From contig OZ026518.1 of assembly GCA_964019695.1 (NCBI GenBank), positions 85,927,950 to 85,991,949 of the forward strand: a stretch of DNA of 64,000 nucleotides, given 5' to 3'. The notes under the pieces are model-generated. The model saw only the letters and a program-made list of their open reading frames with translations. It had not been told where the DNA came from and did no database searches. The translations under genes and the position numbers were made by a program. This DNA is from Loripinus fragilis (lineage: Eukaryota > Mollusca > Bivalvia > Lucinida > Lucinidae). This document shows, in pieces, positions 44,753 to 55,689 of the stretch (its first letter is position 1; every line of letters begins with the position of its first letter).

Positions 44753-45756
44753 TATACTATGCACAATAAGTTTAGCAATATCTTATATTTCGCATTTTTG
44801 TGCTTATCTTTGTGCAATACTGAACAATTTCAATTGCAATGACGAGAACAGGATCTTAGACAAATGAAACCACGAATTTACAGATGTCATCTTTTAAATA
44901 GCCATCTGTTGAGAGCAAGAGTTGCAGGAGGGATCAGTAAGCATAATCCCCAACCGCTGTAAGTCATACTAAAATGATAAGCATATGATTTTTTTTCGTT
45001 TGATGGTCTTTCATCTACCTCATGCATCACACGCCTATAAAACTATTGGTTATGTGACAGGTGTGAAAGAGATTTCATGCTGAAAAATCAGCTGCAATCA
45101 ATGACGTCAAAACGTACTAGTCATCATTTGATTAAACTTCTAATTTCAATTCAACAGCGAATCAGTTTACAAAGATATCATAGTCTTACAATGTAACTCA
45201 TCTTATGGTTGATTAAAACCTTAAGTTACTGAAAAATGGTGCGACGCATTTGCGAGATAACGGTGACGTTAGATTTTATCTTTCGACTACTGCTCTGTAG
45301 CCGTGAAGATGTTTCATTCAACATTTAGTGTATGGATATGTTGAAAGGCATCAAACAGTTTTACTTGTTAATGTGGTTTAAAACAAATCCGACAAGAAAC
45401 ACAATTTAAAGGCGATAACGTAAAAGCAGTGATAAAGACGTCAAATTGTGAAAACTTGGTCCTTTATTTCCCTGAAAAAGTTCAGAAAATTGCAACATTT
45501 GCTATGCCTTTTTGGTTTTAAGCAACCAAACAATCTCTTGAAAACGATTTTGGCTTCCCCCAATGATCAGAAATACCCACGTTACCTACTAGTCTTAAAA
45601 TTGAACGTCACTTTAGCACGGCCGCTGCGTTTGGCAATTCTGTATTTTTCAATGGAAATTTTTGTCAGATGATCGATGACAGCAAATGAAACTTTAGATC
45701 TGATGTAGATAGGCTCACCCATACAAAACAATTGCTTAACTTATTGTGCATGGTAT
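44753..45756. mobile_element. ~1.0-kb TIR element, left member of an inverted pair
   Basis: The ends are TACTATGCACAATAAGTTTA (left) and TTAACTTATTGTGCATGGTA (right). The body is closely matched, in reverse complement, by 45776-46804. A frame at 45448-45672 has a counterpart in the other copy but is short, and other frames are closed, so coding is doubtful. Confidence 0.85.
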
Positions 45757-45775
45757 AAATAATAGTTGAATAACA

Positions 45776-46804
45776 TATACTATGCACAATAAATTTAGCA
45801 ATTGTTTTGTATGGGTGAGCCCATCCACATCAGATCTCGAGTTTCATTTGCTGTCATGAAGATACAAGCGCCGATCATCTGACAAGATTTTCCATTTAAA
45901 AAAATACAGAATTACCAAACGCAGCGGCCGTGCTAAAGTGACGTTTAATTTAAAGACTGGCGGGTAACGTGGGTATTTCTGATCATTGGGGGAAGCCGAA
46001 ACCATTTTCAAACGATTGTTTGGTAACTGAAAACCAAAAAAGCATAGCAAATGCTGCAATTTTCCGAACTTTCTCAGAGAAATAAAGGACCAAGTTTTCA
46101 CAATTTGACGTTTTTACTAATGCTTTTACGTTATCACCTTTAAACGGCGTTTCTAGTCGGGTTTTCTTGAACCGCATTAACAAGTGAAGCTGCTTGATGC
46201 CTTCCAACACATTCAGACAAATAATGTTGAATGAAACATCATCACTACTACAGTGCACGAGCCGAAAGATAAAATCTAACATCACCATTATCTCGCAAAT
46301 GCGTCGCACCATTTTTCAGTAACTTAAGGTTTTAATCAACCATAAGATGAGTTACATTGTAAGTCTATATCTTTGTAAACTGAGTCTCTGTTGAATTGGC
46401 ACGCCTATTAACATTAGAAGTTTAATCAAATGATGACTACGTTTTGACGTCATTGATGGCAGCTATTTTTTTTCAGCATGGACTCTCTATCACAACTGTC
46501 ACATAACCAATAGTTTTTATAGGCGTATGATGCATGAGGAAGATGAAAGACCACCAAACAAAAAATCACATGCTTATCATTTTAGCATTACTTACAATGG
46601 ATGTGATTTTTGCTAACTGACCCCTTATGCACTTCTTGCTCTCCCCAAATGCCTATTTAAAGGATGGCGTCTGAAATTACGTGGTTTCATTTACCTAAGA
46701 TCCTGTTCTCGTCATTGCAATTGAAATTGATCAGCACTGCACAAAAATGAGCACAAAAAAGATGCGATACATAAGAAATTGCTAAACTTATTGTGCATAG
46801 TATA
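45776..46804. mobile_element. ~1.03-kb TIR element, right member of the inverted pair
   Basis: Same TIRs (TATACTATGCACAATAAATT and AACTTATTGTGCATAGTATA). It lies 19 bp from the first copy in opposite orientation, so the pair makes a ~2.05-kb palindrome. Similarity between arms looks near 85-90% by eye (for example GGTGCGACGCATTTGCGAGA in both). Confidence 0.85.
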
Positions 46805-46904
46805 GAATCAAATTTAAAACACGATAAATAATAACTATACATTTAAAAAAACCTTTACCTGTCAGATTAATTTTTATAAAAAAGCTGATTTTCATTTCTG
46901 ACTT

Positions 46905-47180
46905 TGACTTCATAATAAAGTCAGGGTCGGATTATATAATGATCCCTTTCAGTCTTCTCTTCTGGTGTCTGTATCTGATGCTGCAAATGGATTTCATAAA
47001 TTCGCGATTTCACTTCTAAAAATGATGTTTTGCCAAATTTTAACAATACTGCCCCTCTTTGAAAAAGTAATTCCGGCGATCCAAGAAACTTCAACATATT
47101 GCCATATCATTCATGCAATATTCTTCCATTGTACTGATGGAGAGGGGTTCCGCCTTAACTAAGCGACTTTTTGCCAGTTT
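46905..47180 (+). repeat. Dispersed repeat J, copy 1
   Basis: GCTGCAAATGGATTTCA, CACTTCTAAAAATGA, CTGCCCCTCTTTG and AAGTAATTCCGGCGATC match the reverse complement of 59040-59330 over about 250 bp. The parallel open frames (65 and 67 codons) are the best conserved part, but no domain is recognised. Confidence 0.8.
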
Positions 47181-47315
47181 TCACTTCCATGGGAGAGAAT
47201 GTTTCAACCTGAATTTTCGTTCTCCTTCTCAAGTAGTCTATCTTCACTAATAAGCCATAGTACTCTGCTATCTAAGATCCCTGTATTTTTTATATTTCAA
47301 ATCGCTCCGCTCCAG

Positions 47316-47650
47316 TTGTTGTTGTTGTTGTTGTTTGTTTGTTTGCTTTACGTCCCAAGTCAACAGCTATGGTCATTGCGGGACGGTCAGTTTACTTAAC
47401 CACACTTTTTCCTGGGCAGGCTTGAACAAGCGGATAACCAGTAATTCGTGCACATACTTTCGCTTGTAACTGACAAAAACCCTTCTTGAATGAATCAGCG
47501 GAAGGGAGGAGAATGACCGTAGAAATTATTTCATGATCAATCTCCACGAAAGTATGGGACCGGGCCGGGATCGAACTCGCGACCCCTGGAATTGCAGTCA
47601 GACACGCATCTGTAGCCAGACACGTTACCGACTGCGTTACGCGGCCCGGT
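47316..47650 (-). mobile_element. tRNA-derived SINE, near full length, in a GTT microsatellite
   Basis: On the minus strand it starts GGGCCGCGTAACGCAGTCGG, has GGTCGCGAGTTCGATCCCGG (B box), then TCCCATACTTTCGTGGAGAT and CTCCTCCCTTCCGCTGATTC, matching 3090-3278. It continues to TTGACTTGGGACGTAAAGCA and an (AAC)n tail. About 20 bp between the A and B boxes are duplicated (GTGTCTGGCTACAGATGC / GTGTCTGACTGCAATTCC). GTT repeats flank both sides, consistent with a target duplication inside a microsatellite. Confidence 0.88.
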
Positions 47651-47924
47651 GTTGTTGTTGTTGTTGTCGTTACTATCTCGACAAATAACTTGTCCCCCAC
47701 CCCAATTTTAACAAAAGGATATACAATTTCACTTCAATCGCCCTGTGATTTCTGAGAAACATGTGGTTCAAATTAATTGAGGGAAGTAAACCTTTGCTGA
47801 AAGTTATAAAACGAGCGCTCTCTATCAAAAAAATTTTTAAAGCTTATAATGAGGAACGTTTTATAGGAATGAAGACCCAGTCCTAAAATTTGCATCAGTT
47901 GGTTGGTACCTGCTGCTTGTCTTT

Positions 47925-48040
47925 AGATTGGCACTAGGTGTCTTCTTTAGCTCGGACTGTCTGTGAGTAAGGAGGGGGTTTTTTGTCTTACCACAGTAAG
48001 TTAATTTGATTTGATTGAGTTCATGTGGCGTCAGCGTTAA
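47925..48040 (+). pseudogene. Extreme 3' end of the Penelope-like RT element
   Basis: TTCTTTAGCTCGGACTGTCT then GTGAGT...GTTAATTTGATT matches 6272-6345, the segment downstream of the RT C-terminus. No RT frame is left here. Confidence 0.5.
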
Positions 48041-48078
48041 ACTTTCGAACGACATCACGTCACCACAACGTTATTGGT

Positions 48079-51000
48079 CTAGGGGCCAAATCTCAAAATT
48101 TGAGTTCTGTTGCAACCCCCAGGAAGAAAAAGTTGGTCACTATTTTCAGTCAGGGACATGTCTGGGGGCCTTAGAAACCCATGTTTTACTAAGTTTTCTG
48201 TGGTCAATTATCTGTAAATGGCCTGTAATCACCGTTACCCCACAAACATTGAAAAAAGCAGCACACAATATTCAAGGCTAATAACATATTTTATACAAGT
48301 ATCAATTTATTTGTTTGAGGTTTAAATGTTTTACACAGTCATAAACATAAATTGCAGACATCTGTGAGATGCATTGCAGATCGTCAGCGTAACATATGTT
48401 ACGTTTTATACGAAATTACAGATAATGACATTATAGATTGCATATAAGAATGAACCATGTTCCCCAGCCACAGGAAGAGAAACTTGATTACTGTTTTCAG
48501 ACTGGGGCATGTCTAGGGGTATCTGAAACCCATTTTTTACTTTGTTTTCTTAGGTCATTTTTTCTGTAAATGGCCTGTAATTAATGTTACCCAACTACCA
48601 TTGAAAATAGCAGTACACAAAATACAAAACTAAATTGATATTTTCAAAAGTATAAATGAAATTATTTGAACTTTACATGTTGGAGCTAATCATAAACATC
48701 AATTGCATACATGTGAGAGATGCATTTCTGCTTGTCAGAGTTACTTATGTTACATTTTTACGAAATTACAGATAATGACTTTATAGAGTGCATATTAGAA
48801 TAAACCATTTCCTCCAATCTTAAATGTGTATTAAAGATCTTTATTCTAATGATGAATTTCCATTTTTACATATTTTAGGCTATTTACAACTTGTAACTGG
48901 CAATAGAGGTTAAAAAATAATAAATATCTAAGTATGCTTATGACCATGTCACTTCTAATATTTGCGTAAAGATTTTCTATTTGACAATTTACATTGCATA
49001 GGAATGTACAATGTCCTCTTCACCACTTTCACAATGAAACGAAATAATAGTTATAAACAAATTCAACTACGATGGATAGTTTTTTGCGGTTAATATATAT
49101 CAGATAACGTAGGTAACAACATTGTCCCTTGCATAAATGGATAAAAATACTAATTTAAAAAATGTGGAAATAAGACTCAAATTTTACCTGGGCCTGACAA
49201 CAAGCCAGGCTCAGAATATATTTGAGTTTTCTCTCCAATTATTATTTATATATATTTTAATTATGGACAAATTATTCTAAATAAACACTTATTTAAGAGA
49301 ATTTTGTAATTTTGATTGGTTATTTTACATGAAAGTTTACAGGTTTAAAGCAATGGCACATGATAATATATATAATATCTACCCTATAATTCAAATATTG
49401 GACTGCCTGTTTTACTACGTTTCCTGTGGTCTGTTTTACTACGTTTCTTATTGTCGAAGTTTCATAATAGGCCTGTAAACTACGTTACCTAATAAATGAG
49501 GATAGAAATTTTTAAGCCAGTACAAATTACATGCTTATAAGCATGTTTATAAGTTAATTCCACTACAGTAACAAGGTATTAACAGCTTCAAATATGTAAA
49601 AATGGAAATTTACCATTAGAATAGACATATACATTATAAATTTAAGGTTTAGGAACATGTTTGTTATAAAATGCAATCTACAAAGTCATTATTTGCAATT
49701 TAGTATACAACGTAACATTAGTATCGCTGACGAGCAGAAACATATCTCACTGATGCCTGCAATTGATGTTTATTTCTAGCTCAAACAAGTAAAGCTAAAA
49801 TAAGTTCAATAAGTACTATTGAAAAATATCCTATTAGGTAAGTGTGTCTTGATTGGCCTTTTGGTGACTAAGGCGCTTAACAAGGTTATTCAATGATATA
49901 TACACCTGCTATGCAAAAATCTGTCATTCACAATATTGCAGCAGCTAATAGCTTGAGTGTAAATCCAGTCTATTGCCAGTTTATCTGAGGTCATGTCTAA
50001 TGTTAGGAGAAATAACATCACAAATTGTTCAGCTAATACAGATTTACAAACATAATCAATTGGTTTAATATATGATTTGCTTGATGTAGAAAAAATCTCT
50101 AAGGTGGGAAACTCGCCTGTCCTTACATACAAAAATGCATCTATGTTTTAATCATATTAGTTTGCTGAAACAGTGATTCGTTGCATATAATGTTGGTCTT
50201 TACATTAAAGTTATCTACTACATGCATAGACCAGTGCAATATACGAGATTAGCTTGTACTTGTAATTTGTAACATACTTATATTTTGTAATCTTAATATG
50301 GCATTACACTTAAAATAAAACTGAAATACTTTCTTTTAACCAGAAACAGCCCTCAAACAATGTTAGTATTACTAAATATATACAAGGATATGGGTGCAAG
50401 AATGAGTCAGTTTATGGCTAAAATTATGTTTACGAGCTGTTGTTTGCAGTATTGCTCACAATTTTTGATGGTTTTGCATACTATAAGGCTAATTAAGTAA
50501 ATCTTTGAAAACCAACAAACTGATCATAAGTATAAGTCTCTTACTCCTCATGCGTAAACATGTTTCAGTGTTACAAATAGCTCAACAAGACCCAAAGATG
50601 CGAAAAAAAGAAAAACGAACTTCCTTGTGAATAATGTAAGAAAGTTAACAGCTGCGCCTGAGTCGAGACACTACTTTCAACAGACACTCATTGGACACTT
50701 TAATCTGTGAGTTTCAGATATTCGAGCTATGTTGTTTAATTACAGTGAGTCATATGTATGATTAAAGCTTTAGAAGAACTCCTCAAATTCTACTTTAAAT
50801 AAAGCTTCACTAACAAACAAAACATTTGCAATTAATGTTAACATGAAATACATGTAGCTTTGTAATTAATGTTACCAAGCAAGTAATATGTTTTAAAGTC
50901 TATGCGCATCGCTCAGGTTGCTTTACCTCAAACTTGCTTGGTTAATAAACAAAATAATTTTTTCGAAATTGCTGTATAATATAATAAGATAATAAGCATT

Positions 51001-52616
51001 TTACAATATGATATATTGAAATTGTATTCATCAAGAGAATAGACGATTGTAATTGTGACAGGCCTAGGGGGACATTGATTTTTTTTTTCAAAATGTAACT
51101 GTCAACAGTGAAAATTAATGTATTAAGCATACAAGAAAAAAGTAAATGCTAGACTTACAAAGCATCAGGTACATTTTGGTAAAAACCGTGCTATTTCTAT
51201 ACTGATAAGTAATTTGATTGATATCATATTTGTAATTTTTAAAAACGATAAAGGAATTTTAGATTATAACAAAATGCAGCCAAGACATAAAATGTTCTGT
51301 GTTTCTTCCTCACGGTACCTTTGTTTGATCTACAGTCTGCGATAGTGACATTTCATGGTCATTCTCACTTTTTAGCAAACATAATTTTTTAGGCATGATA
51401 AAATACTTCTACTAAGTTGTCGCAGGAAAACATATTTAAGGTAAAATAATAACAGTGTGCTGTTACATATGTTAAGGGCTTGACAAATATATGCATATAT
51501 TGTAAAAGGTAAAAATATGAGGCTACTCTCCACAATTTTTTTAGTATATCAATTTATGCAAAACACCATTGTTGTTACCTACGTTACCTATTTATATATT
51601 GACAGAAATTAAATGTCTATGGTAGTAAAACTTGTTTCTATAGCTGTTATTTCATTGTGACAGAGTTGAAAGAAGACACTGTCAATTCCAATGCAATGTA
51701 TATGGTTGAAATAGAAAATCTGTATGCCAGTAGAAATGATATGCTTAAAAGAATATTTCAAAATGCATTTTACACAAAATTATCTCCAGTTACAAATTAT
51801 AAATAGATTCAAATATGGAAAAAAGGAAATTCAACATAAGAATAGGGATCTCTATCGCACATTTAAGGTTGGGACATGGTTTATTATAATATGCAATCTA
51901 TACAGTTAATTTTTGCAATTTCGTAAAAAAATGTAACCTAAGTAACTCTGATGAGCAGAAATACATATTACATATGTCTGCAATTGATGTTTATGTCTAG
52001 CTAAAACATAAAAAACTCAAATCATTACATTAATACTATTGTAAACTATCCTATTAGTCTTGTATTTTGTGTACTGCTATTTTCAAAATTATAGTAACAT
52101 TGATTACAGTTCACTTACAGAAAACTTACCGGAGAAAACTTACTACATTATGGGTTTCTATAGCCCAAAGACATGTCCCGGACTGAAAATAGTAACCAAG
52201 TTTCTCTTCCTGTGGCTGGGGAGCATAGTTCATTCTTATATGCAATCTATAAAGTCATTATCTGCATTATAGTATAAAATGTAACATACGTAACACTGAT
52301 GAGCGGTTAAACATCTCACAGATGTCTGTAATAAATGTTTACGACTAGATCAAACTTTTAAACCTCAAATAAATTCATTGATACTATTATAAAATATATT
52401 ATTAGTCTTGTATATCGTGTACTACTATTTTCAATGTTTGTGGGGTAACGTTGATTACAGGCCATTTACAGAAAATTGACCACAGAAAACTTAGTAAAAC
52501 ATGGGTTTCTGAGGCCCCCAGACATGTCCCTAACTGAAAATAGTAACCAACTTTTTCTTCCTGGGGGGTGCAACAAACTTGCAAAATAGCCCATATATCT
52601 CAGAATGGCCCCTACA
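48079..52616. mobile_element. ~4.5-kb element with long inverted arms of ~360-bp sub-repeats
   Basis: The left arm (about 48079-48820) has two tandem units with GACATGTCTGGGGGCC, CCATGTTTTACTAAGTTTTC, TGTAAATGGCCTGTAAT and ATTACAGATAATGAC. The right arm (about 51800-52616) carries the same units in reverse complement. A further reversed unit lies at 49580-49845. The outer ends TAGGGGCC...CCCCCAGGAAGAAAAAGTTG / CAACTTTTTCTTCCTGGGGG are inverted. The centre (about 49850-51500) is AT-rich without a recognised transposase. Foldback-type architecture is seen; superfamily unknown. Confidence 0.8.
51292..51378 (+). repeat. Dispersed repeat R, copy 5
   Basis: TTCTTCCTCACGGTACC, ACAGTCTG and GGTCATTCTCACTTTTTA match 5325-5400. 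It lies inside the 4.5-kb inverted element. Confidence 0.65.
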
Positions 52617-52691
52617 CTATATAACGAGTGCAACGTTTTCGCGATCAAAAACGTCGGTGTAATGATTAGTAGTACGTTACGCTTTCCGCTT

Positions 52692-52938
52692 ACAATAGCG
52701 TAGCCAGAACGTAAAAAAGCTACGCACATCAAAGGGACAAGCAGTGAAACTCTTCAATTGCGTCCCTTTTAAAAATTGGAACTTCTCCAAAAGGAAAGCA
52801 TTTGCTCCCAAAGGGAGCGAATCCTTTCCCTTAACTTCAGTTCCTCATGGTATGGAGAATCATTAAGATGACCACCCTTGAATGTTACTATTTCCATTAC
52901 GCACGTGCGTAGCTGCTTAATGGGAGCTACGCTAATGG
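52692..52938. mobile_element. Family H MITE, copy 2
   Basis: ACAATAGCGTAGCCAGAACG on the left and GGGAGCTACGCTAATGGT on the right. The centre AAAGGAAAGCATTTGCTCCC / GGGAGCGAATCCTTTCCC mirrors 26021-26305 in opposite orientation. Confidence 0.88.
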
Positions 52939-53452
52939 TGTAACGTCAGACAAACAAAGCGAGGCTTATTATAAGTATTTTCAAATTCAAAACTATGTTC
53001 AAACAGCATGTGGTTCTTATGATTTGAACATGGGTTTACGTTCATTTTACAATGGTCTCAAACAGCTTTGCGTAACGTAGTTTATAGAAGAATACATAGT
53101 TAAGAAGCCTCCATGCGAGCTAATTAACAACAGCAGAACCTAGGGAGAATATGGGGCCGGTGAAATATATTTAAGCCCCCTGCTGACCGTGGCTGCTGTC
53201 CGTCCTGGCTTCAAGTTTTTGTAAAGGCTATCAGCAGTCGACAAAAGTGGTCCCTAGGAGAAAAAGAGTAAATTCAGATGTTTCGAACCAGCGACGACTT
53301 GAACCAATGAGCCTACGCAGATGGATCATCTGTACTATAACTCTTTGCCTGCTAGCGTCGAATATTCCAAGTCGTATGCTGATAACATTCCTGAACGAAT
53401 CTCCTTAAAAAATATTTTTTAAAGTTTTCTTCTAAGTCAGCAGAAGAAAACA
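52939..53452. other. No gene recognised; contains repeat K copy 2
   Basis: AACAGCAGAACCTAGGG...GCTGCTGTCCGT (about 53128-53205) matches 6415-6510. The rest is unassigned. Confidence 0.45.
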
Positions 53453-55118
53453 ACTAGAGGACCTGACGGTCCTGAAGCGCTCACCTGATCTCCTTGATAC
53501 TGTTAAAATAGGTCAAGATCAACTACGGCGTATAATGAAACATATTTTGTTTTATGGGGGTTACTGCCATTTTTGTCAAGTGACCTAAAACAATCTAATG
53601 AATAATCCATCAAACAGCCCAGTGATTTCTGAGGAAAAGATATTTAGATAGGTATGTTGCAGTCCAAATGAGTGGCATTGGATAAAACGTCACAGGTCAG
53701 CTTGACATTTGGTACTTATATAAAACCGTTGTCTCATTAGGTTAAACATCTCTTGCAAGTATTATGATTTCGGCCTAAACGGTTATAAAATAAATGAACA
53801 TTTCAAGATTTTTCCCATATAAATAAATTAGGAATCAAATTTAACCTTGCCTTAAAGTAGGTCAATGTCAACCTAGATTCATCATTTGTGCAAATCTGGT
53901 GGGGCCCACATTCCCAATGCTACATACCAAGTCCCAAGGCCATTGACGAAGAAGATATTGAAAGAGTTTTAACCATATATGGGCGTGTTGGCAACCGGTA
54001 TTTTGGTTAACATATCATAAGGAGTCTTCATATGAAATTTGAGTTCAATTGGCCTGGTGGTTTCTGAGGAAACTATGTTTCAATGTGTTGATGGGACTCC
54101 AATATGAGCGACCTTGGCTGAAAAGTCAAAGGTCAACCTTGACATTTGAAACTTATTTATAGCCATTGTCTCATTAGGTTTAACATATCAAGTGAGAATA
54201 ATGACTTTGGCTTCTACAGTATTCAAAAAATCAACTTTTCAAAAAGAATTCCCATTTAAATGAATTAAGAAGCAAATTTGACCTTGATGTTATGTAGGTC
54301 AAGGTCAACTTAGGATCATCATTTGAACAAACTTGGCAGGCCCCATATCCCAAATGCTACATGCCAAGTCACAAGGCCACCGGTCTTCTGGTTCTGGAGA
54401 AGATTTTTAAAGGTTTTTTAACATATATGGGCATTAGGGTCATCTTGGTCATGGGACCAAAATATTTTGTATAAATTTTGGTTAACTTAGCATAAGGAGT
54501 CTTAATATGAAATTTGAGTTCAATTGGGCAAATGGTTTGTGAGAAAACTATGTTTTAATATATTGATGGGACTCCAATATGAGCGACTTAGCTGAAAGGT
54601 CAAAGGTCAACCTAAACTTTTGGAAATAATTTTAGCCATTGTCTCATTAGGTTAAACATATCAAGTGAGAATAATGACTAAGGCTTCTACAGTTTTCAAA
54701 AAAATCAACTTTTCAAAAAATTTCCCATTTAAATGCATTAGGAAGCAAATTTGACCTTAACGTTAAGTAGGTCAAGGTCAATTTAGGATCATCATTTGAA
54801 CAAACTTTGTAGGCCCCACATCCCCAATGCAACATACCAAGTCCCAAGGTCATCGGCCTTCTGGTTCTGGAGAGGAAGATTTTTAAAGGGTTTTACCATA
54901 TATGGGCGTGGCGGCCATCTTTGTCATGTGACCAGGACCATTTGAGCAAATTTTCTTTTTCCGCGTCCTAAGGAGTCTCCATATGAAATTTGAGTTGAAT
55001 TGGTCCAGTGGTTACAGAGGAGAAGATGTTTGAAAATGTTGACGGACGGACGGACGGACGACGTAGTGTCTGGCATACTATTAGCTCACCCATGAGCCTT
55101 CGGCTCAGGTGAGCTAAA
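53453..55118 (-). mobile_element. Family E element with three ~480-bp units
   Basis: Minus-strand head at 55082-55116 is a long hairpin: TAGCTCACCTGAGCCGAAGG then CTCATGGGTGAGCTA. It is followed by CGTCGTCCGTCCGTCCGTCC. Units of about 480 bp repeat GTCTCATTAGGTTAAACATA, CTCCAATATGAGCGAC, AAATTTGAGTTCAATTGG and GTAGGTCAAGGTCAA (plus-strand reading). The minus-strand tail is GTGAGCGCTTCAGGACCGTC then AGGTCCTCTAG, with the perfect hairpin AGGACC/GGTCCT next to CTAG. Non-coding. Confidence 0.88.
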
Positions 55119-55371
55119 AGCACGAAAATTACCCACCATGCAAAAAGATGTTTGGCGACATTCTGGCGATTCTACGATAAATCTGGGAACCTGAAATAGA
55201 TACATACGAGTATTCATAATATAAACATCAACGCTTACGGCACCTGCATCAAAACTGCTACCATTGTTAGACCAAATAAGCGCATTGTAAGCATATTTTT
55301 TCCACAAGTCTATACCCCTTCAGTAAACAGATCAGCATGCTGCTCAGCACCCATATTTGCTACCCAGCAAA

Positions 55372-55545
55372 CATGCGGCGGATCCAGGATTTCTTGATAG
55401 GGAGGGGGGGGTTCAAATTAAAAAAGGGGATTCGATTTGTTAATTCGATTTGTTAATTAAAACTTATTATTTATTATTTCCCCCAGTTTTTTTTTCTGAA
55501 AATGAAATAATTTTGTCATAAAACGGGGGGGGGGGGGGCTAATGT
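55372..55545 (+). mobile_element. Family C MITE, partial copy 4
   Basis: CATGCGGCGGATCCAGG followed by a G-run, and a second G-run at 55525-55538. The right terminus is not seen. Confidence 0.5.
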
Positions 55546-55689
55546 CGCATCGACGGTGATACGAAGTTTTTACGTTTTATGTCTACAGGCTAACATCTGT
55601 GGAAATCATTGTTTTAAAGATATACAAAGATGTCGAATTTGCATTGAATGGATAGACATTCTGCTTAGCTTTCGATTGTCCTAGAGTAG

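Noticed and set aside
45448..46101. Matching open frames in the two arms of the 2-kb palindrome
   Set aside because: Short, and with no recognised domain. The similarity is explained by the arms being copies of one element.
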